Under the pieces are notes generated by a model, which saw nothing but the letters and a program-made list of their open reading frames with translations, did not search any database and had not been told where the DNA came from. DNA of 8,700 nucleotides from NCBI GenBank assembly GCA_026390245.1, contig JAPLGI010000144.1, positions 1 to 8,700 on the forward strand. Reading direction: 5' to 3'. Each line of letters begins with the position of its first letter. Positions within the stretch are counted from its first letter, which is position 1. The position numbers and the translations under genes were made by a program. The stretch comes from Caldisericota bacterium (GTDB taxonomy: Bacteria > Caldisericota > Caldisericia > Cryosericales > Cryosericaceae). Below are positions 7,214 through 8,700 of this stretch, piece by piece.

Positions 7214-8700
7214 ATGCGCGTGGCAGGAGACATTATAGACTTTACCAAAATCAAATCAAGTTACGCGATGCCCGACCTCCTCCAGCTCCAGAAGACTTCT
7301 TACGATTGGCTTCTGGGACCAGGTCTTGCTCAGATCTTTGCGAGAGTATTCCCCATTGATACCGCCAAGCTGCGGATCGAGTATGTGAGTCACGATACCG
7401 AGCGACCCGCCAAGTCGATGGAAAACTGCCGCAAGGCAGGGCTGAGCTTTGAGGCGATGGTTCGCGCCAATTTCCGCCTCATCAACAAGGAAACGGGCGA
7501 GATACGGGAACAGCCTCTCATCATCACGCAGATTCCCCTCATGACGCCGTTCGGGACTTTCCTGATCAATGGCGCGGAACGTGTCATTGTGTCCCAGCTG
7601 GTCCGCTCGCCTGGCGTCTATTTCGAGGGTGGGAAGGACAAGCTCTCCGGAGCACAGATCTACATGGTGACCCTTATCCCTGACCGGGGAAACTGGATGG
7701 AAATCGAGGCCGGCAAGGATGATGTCATCTATACGCGCCTGAGGAAGAAAGCTCACAAGGTCCCAGTGACGCTCGTGCTCAAGGCACTGGGTATCGAGTC
7801 GAACGACGAGATTGAACGGCTTTTCACGATCGAGAAGACCGAGCGCCTGTCTACCGAACAGCTCCGGTCAGTATACGATCAGGTCGAATACACTGCTGTC
7901 GAGCCACTTCTGGATTCGAGGGGCAAGGAGATCGTCAAGGAAGGCGCCGTGATCACCGGGAAAGCGATGAGCCTTCTCGAGAACCACGGCGCAAGTTCGT
8001 TCCTGGTCAGCAGCAGGCAGCCTGACCGATGGATTCTCAAGACACTCAAGGCTGACAAGACCACGAATCAGGAAGAGGCCGTGAAGCAGATCTTCAAGGA
8101 AATGCAGCCTAAGGAGCGTCTCACGCTCGAGGCTGCGCAGAGCCTGCTGTCGACTCTCCTGACCGACCAGGCCTACAACACATTCACGCCGATTGGTCGC
8201 TACAAGATTGACAGGCGGTTCGGAACAGGCAGCGAGTCTGCTGTTCTGACCAGGGATGACTATGTCTCCATCATTCGGCATCTGATTGACATTCGTGAAC
8301 GCAAGGCCAACTTCGATGACATCGACAGCCTTGAGAACCGTCGTATCAGGCGAGTGGGGGAATTGCTTGCTGAGGAGATTCAGGACAGCATGCTGAAGGT
8401 AGCCAAAGCGACCCGCGACAAGGTCACAATCTACTCGTCAGAGCAGATGATGAATCTCCAGAATGTCCTGAACACCAAGCCAGTCATCTCTTCCATCAGA
8501 AACTTCTTTGGACAGAGCCAGCTATCCCAGTTCATGGAACAGATCAATCCACTGTCGAGCCTTGCCCACAAGAGGCGCCTGAGCTCTCTTGGACCAGGCG
8601 GTTTGAACAGGAAGCGGGCGGGCGTGGAAGTCCGCGACATCCACTCTTCCCACTACAGCCGTATTTGCCCCATTGAGACTCCAGAGGGTGGAAACATAGG
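7214..8700 (+). CDS. rpoB: RNA polymerase beta subunit (3'-truncated by window edge)
   Basis: An open frame runs from the ATG at 7214 past the window end, giving 495 complete codons of a protein normally about 1100-1350 residues long. It is the bacterial RNA polymerase beta subunit, forming one jaw of the catalytic cleft. Diagnostic blocks in order are L-I-N-K-E-T-G-E-I with P-L-M-T-P-F-G-T-F and I-N-G-A-E-R-V-I-V-S-Q-L-V-R-S-P-G-V-Y-F (about residues 93-137), I-G-R-Y-K-I-D, D-D-I-D-S-L-E-N-R-R-I-R-R-V-G-E-L-L, and the rifampicin-binding cluster F-G-Q-S-Q-L-S-Q-F-M-E-Q at 432-443, then H-K-R-R-L-S-S-L-G-P-G-G-L and C-P-I-E-T-P-E-G. Compared with E. coli, position 516 is Glu (usually Asp) and 518 is Ile, while Gln513, His526, Arg529 and Ser531 equivalents are kept. 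It has its own promoter and ribosome site, and no ribosomal protein gene precedes it. The beta lobe segment is divergent but the core motifs are intact. Confidence 0.97.
   Translation, partial: MRVAGDIIDFTKIKSSYAMPDLLQLQKTSYDWLLGPGLAQIFARVFPIDTAKLRIEYVSHDTERPAKSMENCRKAGLSFEAMVRANFRLINKETGEIREQPLIITQIPLMTPFGTFLINGAERVIVSQLVRSPGVYFEGGKDKLSGAQIYMVTLIPDRGNWMEIEAGKDDVIYTRLRKKAHKVPVTLVLKALGIESNDEIERLFTIEKTERLSTEQLRSVYDQVEYTAVEPLLDSRGKEIVKEGAVITGKAMSLLENHGASSFLVSSRQPDRWILKTLKADKTTNQEEAVKQIFKEMQPKERLTLEAAQSLLSTLLTDQAYNTFTPIGRYKIDRRFGTGSESAVLTRDDYVSIIRHLIDIRERKANFDDIDSLENRRIRRVGELLAEEIQDSMLKVAKATRDKVTIYSSEQMMNLQNVLNTKPVISSIRNFFGQSQLSQFMEQINPLSSLAHKRRLSSLGPGGLNRKRAGVEVRDIHSSHYSRICPIETPEGGNI

Noticed and set aside
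7256..7756. 166-codon antisense open frame inside rpoB
   Set aside because: It is the complement of conserved rpoB codons, with no sign of independent coding or a ribosome site.
1..8700. Search for mobile elements, CRISPR repeats, defence genes, tRNA or rRNA
   Set aside because: No transposase motifs, terminal inverted repeats, regularly spaced repeats, toxin-antitoxin-like gene pairs or structured RNA gene patterns were seen; nearly all DNA is accounted for by the genes listed.

Overview
The window is bacterial. Genes are dense, all on the plus strand, joined by short overlaps, preceded by Shine-Dalgarno sites, and include GTG and probably TTG starts. By eye the coding DNA is about 55-60% G+C. 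The organism cannot be named from this sequence. It is a bacterium with a V/A-type (vacuolar/archaeal-like) rotary ATPase whose visible gene order, C-F-A-B-D, matches that known from the Thermus-Deinococcus group and some other bacterial lineages. Its RNA polymerase beta subunit is clearly bacterial but fairly divergent.

Region 1 (1-4881) is the downstream part of a V/A-ATPase operon: subunit C (5' end outside the window), F, A, B and D. A and B form the catalytic/non-catalytic hexamer, D and F the central rotor shaft, and C the adapter between shaft and membrane ring. The membrane and peripheral-stalk subunits (I, K, E, G/H) are not here and presumably lie upstream. So the coupling ion (H+ or Na+) and the direction of work (synthesis or hydrolysis) cannot be read from this window.

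Region 2 (4878-6964) continues with almost no gap into three non-ATPase genes: an ADP-ribose-pyrophosphatase-like Nudix hydrolase, an LpxL/HtrB/PatA-type lysophospholipid acyltransferase, and a DPM1-like family 2 glycosyltransferase. Stop/start overlaps or gaps of a few bases suggest they are co-transcribed with the ATPase. The acyltransferase and glycosyltransferase together suggest assembly of a membrane glycolipid or lipid-linked sugar; this is an inference.

Region 3 (6965-7213) is the only real intergenic gap. It holds two exact copies of a 14-bp direct repeat, a small hairpin without a U-tract, and a strong sigma-70-type promoter (TTGACT-16 bp-TATACT) with a good ribosome binding site for the next gene.

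Region 4 (7214-8700) is the first ~495 codons of rpoB (RNA polymerase beta), cut by the window end just after the rifampicin-binding region. rpoB is not preceded by rplJ-rplL as in most bacteria. I see no mobile element, CRISPR array, tRNA or rRNA. The window looks like core genome with an unusual gene neighbourhood rather than a novel defence or mobile system.
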